This document shows positions 46,242-59,396 of a stretch of DNA of 64,000 nt, piece by piece. Origin of the DNA: Amphibalanus amphitrite (Eukaryota > Arthropoda > Thecostraca > Balanomorpha > Balanidae); contig NW_024881846.1 of the NCBI RefSeq assembly GCF_019059575.1, positions 558,001-622,000 of the forward strand, in the 5' to 3' direction. The first letter of the stretch is position 1; every line of letters starts with the position of its first letter. Under the pieces are notes generated by a model. The model was not told where the DNA came from. It did not search any database and saw nothing but the letters and a program-made list of their open reading frames with translations. A program made the translations under genes and the position numbers.

Positions 46242-47432
46242 TTAACCCGGCCGGGCCCGGGGGTAATCCCAACCACCGCAGCCCGGGGGGCGTTTTTCGC
46301 CCCCCCCCCACCTGTCTAACTCCGTAAATAAGGGAGCTACGGAAACAAAAGCGGTACCAAACAAAAGGTCCTTACGAGACGATTCTGAAGCACCTAAAAT
46401 TTTTGACCTCAGGTCAATTTTCAAGGTCAGAGGTCAAGGTCAAAGGCAAAAACCGGCACATGTGTAGTGATCTCAAAGTAAGCTTTCTAGAAGACGGCAG
46501 GCGGCATCAAACCGGCAAAATTGGGTGTCAAACGAAAGAAGATAATCTGAGGATTCTGAAAATGTGCTCAAAGTGAAAGGTCAAGGTCAAGGTCACGCTC
46601 AAAATTGACCTCAAACTTGGCACTTTTTCGCACATCTTGCGTGCTAACTTCCAAGATGTTTTGAAATGTTTTGAGGCTTATCAGTTCTTTATTTGTGGTT
46701 CATCTTACGATACAAGGCTGCTCAAAGGTCAAGGTCACTGAAGAGTATCCCTGCTAGAGGCTATTTCACTAATTCAAGTTAGTAATAATAAATAAGACAA
46801 TTTTGCCATCCGGAAGCTCTAAATGAAGGCTTAGAGGAAAATAGATGCCAGATTCGTGATCAGCGGGTAAAAATCCATCATAAACGACCTTTCATGTGTC
46901 AAGGTCAACCAGAGGTCATTCGAGGTCACATGAGGTCAACATAAAACTTGACCTTTTCCGAACAAAATATATATCATTCGACGCGGCTTGACAAGGCCAA
47001 TGCGATGGTACCACTGCCGTAGCTCTAGGACCATTTTTGTCGAAGTTATTTGCGAAAAACTAAAACCACATTTCGGGGTCGTTGACCTGACCTCTGACCT
47101 CAGGTCACCAAAACTATTTTTCTATTTTTTTCTAGGTCAAACGCTACACAACCGTGCTCGTAATTTGTCTTTATCTCTAAAACTCTATTTTTAGCAGCTC
47201 TTTGAAGTTTGCGTCTGTGACGCCGAAGTTTGCCGTGCAGGGGTCTAGAAAAATGGACTTTGTGACGTCATCAAGGGGGCTAGGTCCAAATTTTTTACTT
47301 CAGAAGATGTCAAATTGATGGGAAAAAAGGTACTGAAAGTTTCACTTTCCTATCCCTAAGCGTTCGGGAGCTATCGCAAATATTCGCCAGGGGGGGCGAA
47401 AAACGCCCCCCCCCCGGGCCCGCGAGGGTTAA
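46242..47432 (-). mobile_element. TTAA-type element, copy F
   Basis: TTAA at 46242-46245 and 47429-47432. The left end is CCCGGCCGGGCCCGGGGG with the word repeated near 46280; the right reads inward CCCTCGCGGGCCCGGGGG. The inner palindrome is GGGGCGTTTTTCGCCCC at both ends. Dense AGGTCA half-sites (46405-46440, 46578-46600, 46890-46940, 47083-47107). No coding frame. Confidence 0.72.
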
Positions 47433-47697
47433 GTATTTCACATAGTCCCATCCCATTCTTCTGATTATTCTGATGTTGTTGAATCGTTGCGTCATTAACT
47501 ATTTCAAGTGACGAAAACATATGCCGTTTATGTTTTTATCTCAACAAACAAGCGGATGGAAAATAAATTTTATAGTTAGTCCAATTCATTAGTATCGGTA
47601 ATCAAGCAAACGTAGCTACCGAGGTGACAAAACTTGTGTTCAACATCCCGGAAAAAAAGTGATTATATTACAACAAATAATAATGTGCAGTGTGCAC

Positions 47698-47790
47698 ACC
47701 ATCGCCTATCATCACACACCATCGCCCAGCACTGCCCAACACTGAACACCATCGCCCACCATCGCCCACCATCGCCCACTGTCGCCCACC
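47698..47790. repeat. CACCATCGCC minisatellite
   Basis: About eight 10-base units, CACCATCGCC with variants, ending near CACTGTCGCCCACC. Confidence 0.8.
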
Positions 47791-47894
47791 GCAGCCTCAT
47801 TCCACTGCACAGGACCGCTCAGTCAGAGCCGATGAATATTTATCGTCGTGATCGATTGCCGGACTGGCGACCGCGAATTACCGCTCGTAATCTG

Positions 47895-48030
47895 TCACAC
47901 CAGCCGCAGGGCACCAGCACCAGCCTGCGGCACCAGCCCGCGGCACCAGCCCAAGACACCAGCCTCGCGACTGCACCAGTCTCGCGGTTTGGCCGTGCGG
48001 CACCATCCTCGCGGCACCAGCCCATGGTGA
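47895..48030. repeat. CGGCACCAGCC minisatellite
   Basis: Degenerate repeats of GCGGCACCAGCC and related words, about nine units. Confidence 0.65.
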
Positions 48031-51000
48031 TCGTGAATTACCACCAATTCGTCACTACCCCGCGGCACAGTAAACCACTGCATCGCCAAGTTGGACCCAC
48101 CCAGCCGCCGTGTGTGTGTTTGTATGTGTGTGTGTCCGCGTGAGGTAACGCACCTATGCTAATGGGCTCGGATAGCGGGTCATTAGGTGCGCCGATCGGC
48201 CAGCGTGTGAGACACCTCGTCAATCCATCACTGGCGCCGGGACGCAGCCGGCGGAGGAGCGTGGCTGTGGTCGCGGAGAACGGTCCCGGCCACAGGGCGA
48301 CGGCCGGCCCGCAGCGGCCACCGCCGCCCCGCGCGCAGGGTCGACTCTGAACCGATACACTAGCCGACTTTATACTGTCATGGGCCGGGGACTCAACCCA
48401 ATAGGCCATCGATTCGCTCAGAGAGGTTTGTAATTGCTAGAGTTTTCACAATATTTTGCATTTTCTAACGTGACACTGCTACCTTTTTATATCATTTTGT
48501 ATTTGATCCAGTTAACGTTTCCACTCACATATTTATTCAAGTTTTTTTTCGCATTCGTCTTCACAAAATATCTACCTACAATTAGCTATTCAGTGTTTCC
48601 GTCTATCACAATTCACATCAAACAGTCGTGCATCACGTAGGTATATGTTATGCGATATGTTTTGTTGTTGCGTTATTTTTCAATTTACCATTTATTTATT
48701 GCTCGGTGACTGAAATTATATCCTTTCCCCATTATGCTATTATATTTTTCTTTTCTTTTTTGTGTACTGATTGTTATAATTAATATCAATAGTTCAGTTA
48801 GTTTTTTCAATATAAAAAATAGTTTTAGTTCCCTTTGAACCGTCAAATCCGCCATGTGTGGGCGGCCAGCAGCTCAAAAGTGCTGGCCGTCGCTGCCGTC
48901 AAACATCCAGCCAAGATCCAGACCTGGAGCATGTTCAGCTGCTTAGCGGTGCTCCAATTGGATATCATAGAATACCAACATCAACGTCAAGTATTACCGG
49001 AGCCACATCCTGGCCAACTATATTCAACCATCCCTCCCATTCCTCGGCTCTTTCTTCTGTCGAGAGCTATCCGAAGTGCATTTCGATAAGAACCCCGGTA
49101 GGTGTTAGGTACAAGATGTGGTTCATTGAAAACATCTGATCGTAGCCATACCAAATCCACAAAATACGCGCATTCAGACATCAGCGTGTAGCACAGCTGT
49201 GAGCCGGGCGATTATTGCGCCCGCAGCGGAAATGCCGTGAATTTAATCCTCCTCAATCAAAGGAAGCCAAATGTGTTTGCAGTTGACTGTGAAAGGTGCA
49301 TTCGGCGTCGTTATCGTAAATATCCTGAAAGCTGGACGAAACGTCAAGGTTTACTGCTGCTGTAAACTCCTCTCTGATAATATTAGCCACAGCATGTTCG
49401 CAATTTAGCGTAAATTGCATGAAATGGCTGATCCTATTTCAAACATTCGTGAACACGAAACGAGCCATAGGGACATACATCAGTCAAAGTTTGGCCATTT
49501 ATGTAACTGATGGCGACCAGCCCTCGAAGCGACGGCGACCGCTAACATTTAATTGCAATTTCAGCCAGCAGTTGTGGACACGCTAATGGAGCGCTGCCTT
49601 TCCATTCGAGCGGCGGCCGAAGTTAGTCAGACTAACACCTTGCAAACGAGCGCTAATCAAACAAACACGGCAGTTAGCGGTGTTGGGCTGGCTCTACAGA
49701 CGTTTTTATGTGTTCGCGGGAGAACAGCCGCCGTTCGAGTTGGTAGCAGGTATTATGGCCTCCGCAGGAAATGGGCAGCGTAGTATTATCCATTTAAAAC
49801 AGTGGTAACTCAGGGGTGTTGTGAATTAACCCACTCCGAAATAAAGTGGAATATAAGAGCGTTTCAAACGCTCTCCAACTACTTCCCTTATTGTTCTCAC
49901 AGATTAATTTGTTTCGGCAACACTTTGCACCCAGTTGCTAGTTCGAAATAATTTGGCTCGAAGCATTATGACTCTAAAACAAGTTAACTATGATGCCAAT
50001 AAATTTGCGCTACTGCAGGCATTCTAACATTTATCACCTGCAGCAGGTGGCACACTGTCTGTTCTGCCTGTTATAGCCCACTTGGATCCGGATTCCGACC
50101 CGATACTGATAAGGATTGGGTCAACCACTGACCTCAGTGAGGCCTCTATAGGTCAACGGGGCCACTGACAAACCATTACTCCACTGCCTGGTGATCTCCG
50201 CCAATGGACAGTTCGACTGGCCGATTGTTTTAGCAATGACTGACTGCACCGTGTATCGGTGGGCGCTCAGTTACTGGTTTCTTACTGATTGGTCATTGGC
50301 TACTGCATGCGTCACTGACCAGCGTAACATACCATTGACCAGCGACGCACCACTTCATTTGCTCTCAGCTGTCCGTCTGTCCTGCACTTCGCGACGCTTC
50401 ACTGCTGGCGCAAATGAACACGTCACGAGTCGCCGCGGTGGGTTGTCTCCCCGAAACAGCTGTCTCCCCACCACCCTCCCCGAAACTCCCCCCCCCCCCC
50501 CCACCGGCACCTTGTCATCGAGACACGAAGGGGGTGGCTCCTCGCGCCCCGCCCGGCAGCCGGGGTGCGAAGGAGGCGCCAGTGAAACCGCACATTTGCG
50601 CCCCGCTGCCGACCGGACCTTTCGGTAAGGCGGCGCTCTAACTGCGTGTAATCACCGGCGAAAATACGGTGACGCCGGCCTGCCATCTGGTCACAATAAA
50701 AATGGTGACACTTCCGGCGCGACCGAGGTGAGTGCGCTGCCAGACGGCCGCCCGCCGTCACCAGGCGGCACCTTTGTGCTGCCATATAAGGCAAAGTAAT
50801 TGCCTCTTGAGGCAAAAAGAAGGCGACATTTGTCTTTCTTCGATATAAAACCTATTAGAAAAATAAACGGCTCAATTATCGCGGCCAAACATCACCTCTA
50901 ACTGCACATTCCTCACCTCGGTACACCAATTACAGAGAGCCGGCCGGCTAAATTATGTTATTGGTGGGTAAAATTGTCCATCTCTGGCGCGGGATGCTGG

Positions 51001-51402
51001 AGGCGTAATGGGCCGTAATGGAGAGCCGGGCCGAAATTGGTACCCTGCGCTGGCGGACACCCACCCTGTCGGCCGGTGGGGTCCCGCTGCGGGCGAGACC
51101 GGCCAGGCCACCTCCGACATCAGTCTCTGACGTCTGACACTGCCACCAGAGACAGACACCAACTGTCCTGTTTCTACCACCAACGACTGACGCATTTTTA
51201 CTGCCTCTGACGCTAGCCAGCCTCTTTGATCCTCGTGAAAGGATCTCGCAGAATTAGAGTTCACTGCTCAGTGTTCATGCAAGGCATGATCCTAGCACGA
51301 GCACAACTTCTTAGGCCGGCCGATTTTTTATAGCGCCTCTCTCTACATTAAATTTGGCTAAAAAACACTCTCGGTGATACCTTTATTGCAAAATAGGATA
51401 CA

Positions 51403-51693
51403 TATAGCCTTTTTCACGACGGCCATCTGGTACTTACACATTTGGTGCACATCTGGTGCAGATTAGGTGCAGATTTGGTCAAATTAGGTTCAGTGTGTCC
51501 CTTAGGAGCTATCAGCTAGGGTTGCACTAATTGCTTATATGCCTGCTTTGTCATATTATCAGAGAGCATCATCGATGAAAAAAATGAAATAAATTAATAT
51601 ACCTAATAAAGATATTTGCTGTAAAAGAGATTAAGTGCAGATTTGCTCATATTAGGTGCACTCGCCGGATAGCCCGTCGTGAAAACGGCTATA
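51403..51693. mobile_element. MITE with 20-bp inverted ends
   Basis: TATAGCCTTTTTCACGACGG at 51403-51422 is inverted, with one mismatch, at 51674-51693. About 291 bp, A/T-rich, with repeated AGATTTGGTC and ATTAGGTGCA words inside. The TA at the edges would fit a Tc1/mariner-type MITE. Confidence 0.65.
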
Positions 51694-53439
51694 GTTATTC
51701 AGCAATGAAGGAGCATGCACAATGCGCATGCAATGAACAATGAGTGATTCGCCATCGCCTACCTACATCGCAGCTCGTTATGAGTTGATTACAACGCTCA
51801 TTAGCTGCAGTGCCGTCTTCCGGCTGCGGGTCGGCTACCACCTATTACGGCAGCACAGCCTTAGTACATCAAACGGGCGGCCGCCGCCTTCATGGTCCCC
51901 CCTCCCCCCCAAAATTACCATTCACGCCTGCACTGCCCCGTGACGCCGTCAGCTGTCCGGCCGGGCAGCGAACAAAATACACGGCCCCAGAACGCCGCCT
52001 AATTGATATATGTTTGCGGTAAATCAAATTAATTGTTCACAACTGCACCTTAATAACCGAAGTCATTCCTTACGACCTATCTCATTTATCTCACGTGTAC
52101 GAAGCGGTATCGAAAATCCACTTTGCAGTCGCAATAAAAGTGTCCGGGGTTAAGTCGGCACGACGGGGCACATTAGTCTCGACTCCATTCGAGTCGGAGT
52201 CGTGACAGCCGATGACGCGGCACCAGGTCGATTAGAATCGGCGCCGTCCCGCGGCACTGAGTCACCTAATCGACTGTATGAAATGCAGCTAGGCATTTGC
52301 AATGCTGGATTACTTCCTTTACTTCCTGCATTTGCACTGTAATTATTGCTATTAATGTTATTATATTAGTGGAGATAAGTTACGAACCACAGCCCCAAGT
52401 TTGCACATCTATCCGTGTGTGTGGGCTGTGAGCGGCGGCTTTCAGCTCGCTCGGCGGCTGTCGGGACAGCGCCGCGCCAGCCCGGAATGTCGAGTAATTA
52501 ACGAGAGGGCGAGCGAGCGCGAGCGAGCGAGCACCGGCCGGGTGTGAAATTGACATCCCGACCAATCGGCTTCAATCTGTCCGACCAATCCAATAATTCG
52601 CCGCTCCCGTCGGCAATACTGATAAATGATGGCGGACAAAATGAAAAACTATTACCTAAAAGGCTGTATCACTTGTAAATTAAAAGTTATCATTTGTTTG
52701 CCGGAGGGTGTGAACGCTCTGACAAGCCATTAGCAAATCGAGTCGAACGGTGATGTTAATTAGGAGAGTTTGCGGCGCGAGTGGCTGGGTGGTATGACTA
52801 CAGGGGGCCAAATTAATCACCGACAATCACGACCGGCCGTGGAAATTATCTACATTAACTACGTCTAATGTGCCGTCCAAGAAAAATGATCGCCAATATT
52901 GATGAGTTACCTGGGTAATAGTGTCTACATCTCTTTTAGCCGCGCCGTGACTGGCGGCTGGCCGGATTATTATTGATTTCGCCAGTGAAGAAGGTGAGAC
53001 AGCTGGAGAGCGCAGTTGCGCCCCAGGGCCTCGGGCGTAATCCATTACCAGAGCAGTTTTATTGTCACCGATTTAGGTGCGTGAGCAGCAAAGGAAGGCG
53101 ACGTCACAAAAAGGACGACAAAATGGAGAAAATTGACCGTAATTGTTAAAATGGAGAATAAAAAGGAAGAAAACTGGTCCAGTCGCCGGGAGAGCCAAAG
53201 GGGTTGCCTGGTCTGGCGAATTAAGTTACTTCTGGTTGGCTGGCGGAGAAGATATAGAAATAAAGTTCAGGAGCTATCAATGGTGTCATGAAACGACATT
53301 TCACATGTATGCCTATATTCAAACAATGCAGTGCGTGCCGTTTGCTGTCCAAATTTCTTCTGCCAGAATATAAAAATCTGAATTCCGAGCGCAAACGTTT
53401 ACCACGAAGACGAATATACGTCAGGCTGGTGCACGTCAG
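51694..53439. other. Unique DNA, no gene seen
   Basis: Mixed GC- and A/T-rich. A small GCGAGCGAGC repeat lies at 52507-52531. No supported coding or mobile element. Confidence 0.3.
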
Positions 53440-53850
53440 GGGCTGAGCAGTGAGCAGTGAGCAGCTGCTGACGGGCTGGATGGCCAGCTGATCCGCTGAG
53501 CAGCTGCTGACGGGATGGTGGCCAGCTGATCCCCTGAACAGCCGCTGACGGGATGAGTGGCCAGCTGATCCCATGAACAGCTGCTGACGGGATGGTAACC
53601 AGCTGATCCCCTGAACAGCTGGTGACGGGATGGTGGCCAGCTGATCCCCTGAGCAGCTGCTGACGGGATGGTGGCCAGCTGAACCGCTGAGCAGCTGCTG
53701 ACGCCTGACGGGATGGTGGCCAGCTGATCCGCTGAGCAGCTGCTGACGGGATGGTGGCCAGCTGAACCGCTGAACAGCTGCTGACGGGATAGTGGCCAGC
53801 TGATCCGCTGAGCAGCTGCTGACGGGCTGGTGGCTGCGGGGGCGGCTGAG
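53440..53850. repeat. E-box-rich minisatellite, first array
   Basis: About eleven units of roughly 38 bases, GAGCAGCTGCTGACGGGAT then GGTGGCCAGCTGATCCCCT. Each unit holds two CAGCTG E-boxes. Confidence 0.9.
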
Positions 53851-54724
53851 CAGCTGCTGATGACGTAGGTGGACGGCTTACAGCTGCTGAGGGACTGGCT
53901 GAGTGCATTGGCGAGAAGAATGAATAGGTAGGTGTTGACATGGCCAGACTAAGCATATATTTCAATAATCGTTTTCACCAAAAATTCAATAGCTACCAAC
54001 ACTCCCGAAGGAAATAGAAGCAAATTACAGGCGAGCTGCTTTACGATGTATGTGTTTCTTTTGTTCAATACCCACAACATAGATCCATTGTGCCCTGGTA
54101 TGCCCTTTCTAAGTAGATTGTAGGTTACACGGCATTTCCCTGAGCACATTATGTGCCAGAAGGGTATTCTGCAGTCTCCGGCGCGGTGGCTTACCTCTCT
54201 CCGCCTCACTCGGCGGCCAATGGGGCCGCAAACGGTCGTGTTCCGATGCAGATTGCAGCCGACTCCTCCCCGGCGGACAAAGCGTTCACCTCATAAATCG
54301 GACAAACGTCCGGCTAAATCTGTGTCGGGCCCGTCTCCACCCTGTGCGCCCTGGTCCCTCCCTCGGCGTGTCGCCCGCGGCGCAGGGCGGCCGGCTGCAC
54401 CGACTGTCTCCATTAGTGAGCGCGCAGCTCTAATCACTTACCGTTCGCATCATTAACTCGTACACTCTCAATATGTGCACTTCATCCGATGACCTTTAAT
54501 TAGTGGTCCATTCTCCGTCGGCGGCGTGGCGCGCCGGAATTGGCCGGCAGCGGCGAACAATGGCGCAGCCGGCGGCGCGCCGCTCGGGTGTGTCCAATGC
54601 GGCCGGCTGGGGCGGCCGAGAAGCGCCGCCTTTGTTACTCCTTGCTATGGTCGTTACAGCTCAACAGGCGTGTCGTTACTGAGCGCCAGCCGTGAATTAA
54701 GTCATCAGCGCCGCCGCCCGGGTG

Positions 54725-54965
54725 GCAGCCGGCCGCTGCTGACAGGCTGGGTGGTCAATGGAACGGCTGAGCCGCTGCTGACAGGCTGGGTGGCTGAACA
54801 GCTGCTGACAGGCTGGGTGGTCAAAGGTAGGTACGGCTGAACAGCTGCTGACAGGATAGATGGTTGAGCAGCTGCTGACAGACTGTGCAGCTGAGCCGTT
54901 GCTGACAGGATAGGTGGTTGAGCAGCTGCTGACAGGCTATGCGGCTGAGCCGGTGCTGTCATACT
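54725..54965. repeat. E-box-rich minisatellite, second array
   Basis: About seven degenerate units with the core CAGCTGCTGACAGGCTGGGT, clearly related to the array at 53440 but with shorter spacing. Confidence 0.85.
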
Positions 54966-55213
54966 GGGTGACTGGCAGAGCACTCTAGGGCAGCTGCACT
55001 GTAAAACCAGCTGAACTGGATGGCTTAGTTTGAAAATTGAAGGCTGTTAAGTTATTTCTTCTGTTGCTCCAATGTCGCATTTGGGGAAATTCTATGAATA
55101 ACATGTTCATTCCCGCGATTTATTTTGCCGTAGCCTGCTCATGCGTTTACGGGATCATGAACATAACTGTGAGTTGAACGCGACGGGAGCTAATTGTAAA
55201 TGCATTTTTCGCT

Positions 55214-56396
55214 TTAACCCGCGCGGGCCTGGGGTCTCCAGCCGAACGCGCGGGGCTGGGGGGGGGTAAATTTTACCCCCCTGTTATCTCCCGAACTAAT
55301 GGTCCGATTTGGAAAATTCAAACGCCAATCGAAAGCTCTCATCACGAACTACTAAAAACATGTACTTAATTTAAAGTTTGAGGTCAAGGTCAAGGTCAGG
55401 TCAAGGGTACAAATTGCAAGTTTCTACAGTATCGGCCTTGCACCGTAGTTGCCGAAGAATGGAGTCATGGACTGAGACTGATCGCCCAAAACGTGTTCTT
55501 AGGCTACCAAGACAATATTAGTTGCATACAATATCATTCAGAGGTCAAGGTCAAGGTCAGGTCAGGTCAGGTCAGGTCACCAAAAAACAAAATATAGAAA
55601 AGGGCATGTGCGACACATGTTTTATGGGTCATTTTACTCATAGAATTCAATAGGCACACTCAATAAGTGATATGGACCACCTCTGGATGAATTTCAGGTC
55701 GAGGTCAGGTCAAGGTCAGGTCAAGTGAGGTCAAATTTTGAAGTTGGTTGATAAGGCCTAAAAAGGTATCTATCTGATGCAGTTTTTCACGGCGAATCGA
55801 ATGGTGCTATTTTTGTTTCCGTACGAGGTCTAGAACTTCCAAAAAAGTCATTTTTCAAAAATTTTGTGTGTCGTGACGTCATAAAATTTTGAATAACTCC
55901 CACATTTTTGAACCGATTCTTCTAAAATTTGGTATGTAGGTGCACATAGACCACTTCTCTGACATATATTCCGGTTTTTTCGATAGATTCAAAATTTTGG
56001 ATTTTACAATGATTTTCCCAAAAAAATCAGTTTTTTGAAAAAATTTAGGCCAAAATCCAAAATTTTCAAAAAACCGAGATAGCCATTTGATAGACAAAGT
56101 AAAATTACGTATAACCTTTTTTGTTACGTCTTGATTCCTTTAAAAATGAACATGTTAGCGGCGTTTGAACTTTTGCCGTTTTTTAGGCGAAAATGGCGAA
56201 CATGACGTCACTAAAACGTCAATTTCTCAAAAATTTTCCGACGGATTTCGCTCAAATTTTCAGGGAAGGTGTCAAATTGATGTAAGAAAAGGTACTGAAA
56301 GTTTGGCGGCGCTGCGCGCCGCCGTTTTTGAGATATCGCAAAAATTCGCGAGGGGGGGGGGGGTAAAATTTACCCCCCCAGCCCCGCGCGGGTTAA
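55214..56396 (-). mobile_element. TTAA-type element, copy E2
   Basis: TTAA at 55214-55217 and 56393-56396. The left end is CCCGCGCGGGCCTGGGG with the word repeated near 55248; the right reads inward CCCGCGCGGGGCTGGGG. The inner palindrome is GGGTAAATTTTACCC at both ends. The body is closely similar to copy E1 and carries runs such as CAAGGTCAAGGTCAGGTCAA (55384-55403). Near the right end is GGCGGCGCTGCGCGCCGCC, the inverse of copy A's left-end palindrome, so E and A run in opposite orientation. No coding frame. Confidence 0.78.
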
Positions 56397-56618
56397 TATA
56401 GTATACATAGGTACTCTTGGTATCATTTTTTCCTGCCTGACTGTAAAGAATCTTCCTGGGCACAATTTTGATCTTTTCACTGACCATAGAACGCTGTGTA
56501 CCTACCCGGTATACATAGCCCCATGCACCGACAAACTCGAACCCATTTGTGACGGCAGCCACCTACCGAGACCGTCTATCACTGAACTGAGTCGCTGAAC
56601 ATGTTTCCCTGCCCGCAG

Positions 56619-56661
56619 CTATAGCCCATGGCGCAGCTGCACCTGGGCGGCGTCGGCGTCG
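56619..56661 (+). CDS. Candidate first coding exon, unknown protein
   Basis: TTTCCCTGCCCGCAG precedes 56619 and G|GTAAGT follows 56661. ATG at 56628 (AGCCCATGG context) follows an in-frame TAG, so this would be a start exon coding MAQLHLGGVGV plus one base (phase 1). The next candidate exon, at 61538, joins in frame. No family recognised. Confidence 0.35.
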
Positions 56662-59262
56662 GTAAGTGGCTCGCCTACCTACCGCGCCGCAGGAGGGCGT
56701 CAACTCATTACCGGGTAAAAAGTGATGAGTGTTTGTCCGACGCCACAGCGGGCAATGGACCGCACTTTCTCTCCGCGCTTACAATGGCGCCATGTTTTGA
56801 ACCCGTCCATCACAGACATGGACGATTTCTAACAATATATCGCTATAAAATACCTACTTTCAGGTCACGGCAAGGCATATAAAATAGCACTACAATTCAC
56901 GTTTTCATTTCTAGTAAGCGTGTGATGCTGTTCATTTAGTTCGTAATCGCCAGTGATTGTTGCACAGCATCCAACGAATCAAATCGATCCATCGATTCAT
57001 CAGCATTTTTCAGCTCAATCGATGAGGAAGTAGGTACGGTAGCTGATTATATGCTAACTTATATGAAAGTGGTCGTTCAAAATCAATGTTGAGAATGTTG
57101 AATTCCTTAGATCAACAAGCGATTCATCAATCTTGGTCGGCCCTATGATCAAAAACACTTTACATACCTCGCTGACGAAAACGTTACGTCACCATTAACG
57201 TCATCGAGAGGTGGAGCACTTCCTTGTAGGTTTCATTTTCAATGATCAGCCACATCAATTGGAACACCTCTGGGGCCGGCTCTGTCAGTTGCGATTTCTC
57301 TTCTCTGACAGATACTCCCCGGGTCATTTGTCAGCCGGTCAGCCGTCTAGGAAACTGGCACGATTACGCCGGCACCTTCCGTGAGCCGAGCGACCGCTGA
57401 CGGTCGGCGCTGACGGGCCGCTGACGAATGAACAGGTCAGCGAGTGGCGGCGCGCTGATGCATGCGCCGCATATGTCAGCATCGACAGGCTGGTTCGCTG
57501 GGAGCGCACCTGGCCTCGGCAGTGCTGATAGACGAACCGCTGGAGGTGGAGCCATCGGCCGGCGCCGTGCAGCCTCGGCCACACCGGACGAGATGAAAAT
57601 CAACGGCAACAGTTAACTCCTCAGCAATAAGTTGGAAGCTATGGACATTTTGAAAAGCAAGTATCCTAAACTTTTGCCATGAAAATAATTGATGTGCTTT
57701 ACTCCTTCTCTATTAGTCGTCATCGTCCCTTCTCAAGTTCAATATCTCCCGCCGTGGGCGTTAATTCGGCGCTGGTTTTCACCTCTGTCCCGGTGTGCGG
57801 TGCAGACGCCGGCCGCGATCAGCCGTCCCCCGCGGCGCCGCCGGCTCCCGGGGAAGGACGGGTTTTAATCAGCGCCGACCGACCGATCGGCTCCGCTCGC
57901 CGGGCGCCGCAGCCCCGGGTCAGGGGGAGGAACGGCAGGTAGCACCGACACCGCTCCGCATTAGGAAGTCGCCCGCGGCAGGCGGCTGCGGCTCTTTGGC
58001 GACCGCCATTTACGGTGCCCATCGTTTATAATTATGTGTTTTATTATGTCACGTTGTAATCTGTATGCATTATGCGATGGATGGATTGGTCAGCAGTGAC
58101 CAGCACATGTTCGAGAATTGGTCAGCCGTCAGCTGTTGGATTGGTCTATCCTGAGGTGAATCATGAGCATGGGTGGAGTACGATGACCGTCACCGGCCCC
58201 CATGTTAGCCCGTGGGATAGCATGAGAGGATTGATCGGAGAGCTTATGTTATACATGTTCTGTCCTGCCTATATAGTGAAACAAATATTCCACTTATTAA
58301 GTAAAATTTCGTGCACACAGCAATGACTGTAAAACAAGCGATTCTGTCTAACTGCCTACCAATGACCGACCTCTCCCTCCCCCCCCCCCCCCCACTGACG
58401 CTGTCGACGTGGGCTGGCGGCCGTGGCATGCCACCACGCCTCACAATCGATACTCGGCCCAATTGATTCCAAACACAAAACAAGGTGCGAAATATGGTGG
58501 CGTAACGCGTGGACCGCCGGCCGACCACGCTCTTTGTGTCGCTCCGTCTGTGATGCATTGCTAATTGGTGGGCAAGGGCGGTGGGGCGTACGGCGGCGCG
58601 GTGGTCGGGCGGTGGTCAGGCGGTGGGCGGTGGGGGCGGTGGGCGGTGGGCCATTCAGGCGGTGGGTGTTGGCTGGTGAGACGGTCGGGTGGTACGTCGG
58701 GGAGCTAGTGGTATGGCGGGGTGGTGGGATGGTGGGCTTACACAGATAAAGCAATGGGTTTAGTCGAATTATAAGTTAGGGATTTTCGGTCGGACAAAAT
58801 AGCGACGTAGAAGACGATTTGCGATGCGAACTAGACGAACAATATGTGGGAGCGAATATCATTCGAATTGCTTCAAATACCACAAATGAGAGTAGTCACT
58901 TCGCGGAACTTTATGGTTTCAAATAGCCAAGTGCAATTTATGCTACTGAATTAGAGTAAGAATCACTCAGTGCTTCCTTAATGATTTTTGTTCGCCTTTA
59001 TGGATTCAAGAGACAGCCGCCTCTGTTTTAACTAGATTAGAGTTGAGTTTCGTCACCCTCACTTACGATCACGAAGTAGTCGGTTCGTTTTCGTGACGGT
59101 TCACTGCCGAAAGTGGTGAGGGTGCGGTCTTCGAAAGGGGCGAGTGGAGCGGCCCAGCGGTTTGTCCAGGGCGGCTTAGGGCGATATACCTGCAGGGCGG
59201 TGGAAGCGGGGCGGTACTTAGGACGGTAGAGGCAGGACGGTCGTAGAGAGGGCAGGCGGTAG
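56662..59262. other. Unique DNA with a G-rich tract, no further exon seen
   Basis: If the flanking candidate exons are real this is intron. It contains the GGGCGGTGGGC-rich tract listed separately and CpG-rich blocks at 57400-57620 and 57750-58000. Confidence 0.3.
58560..58740. repeat. GCGGTGG-type G-rich minisatellite
   Basis: Repeats of GGGCGGTGG with variants; the plus strand has many G runs closely spaced, which could form G-quadruplexes. Confidence 0.6.
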
Positions 59263-59396
59263 GTACAGTCGTGTACAGGTTGATGGTCCCCTACTCTTTA
59301 TCCACCGGGTTCCTATGGCTCAGCATTGGCAGCAGCCGCCTGGTACCGGTAGGCTGTGCCGCATGACCCGAGAGTGAAGCGGCACAGTCTACCCAC
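59263..59396 (+). repeat. Inverted-repeat arm, left
   Basis: 134 bases, inverse complement of 60619-60752 with two mismatches. It contains a nested hairpin: GTAGGCTGTGCCGC (59349-59362) pairs with 59379-59392 (one mismatch) across a 16-nt loop. Confidence 0.9.

Larger units (their letters stand above)
47433..51402. other. 4 kb of unique DNA with two small minisatellites, no gene seen
   Basis: Contains the two small arrays listed separately, an A/T-rich block (48430-48840) and GC-rich blocks (48200-48350, 50430-50640, 50980-51120). A 250-base frame at 48835-49089 has no recognised domain. Likely intronic or regulatory. Confidence 0.3.

Noticed and set aside
48835-49139. Two overlapping plus-strand frames
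   Set aside because: Neither has a domain or paired splice sites; which is coding, if any, cannot be told.
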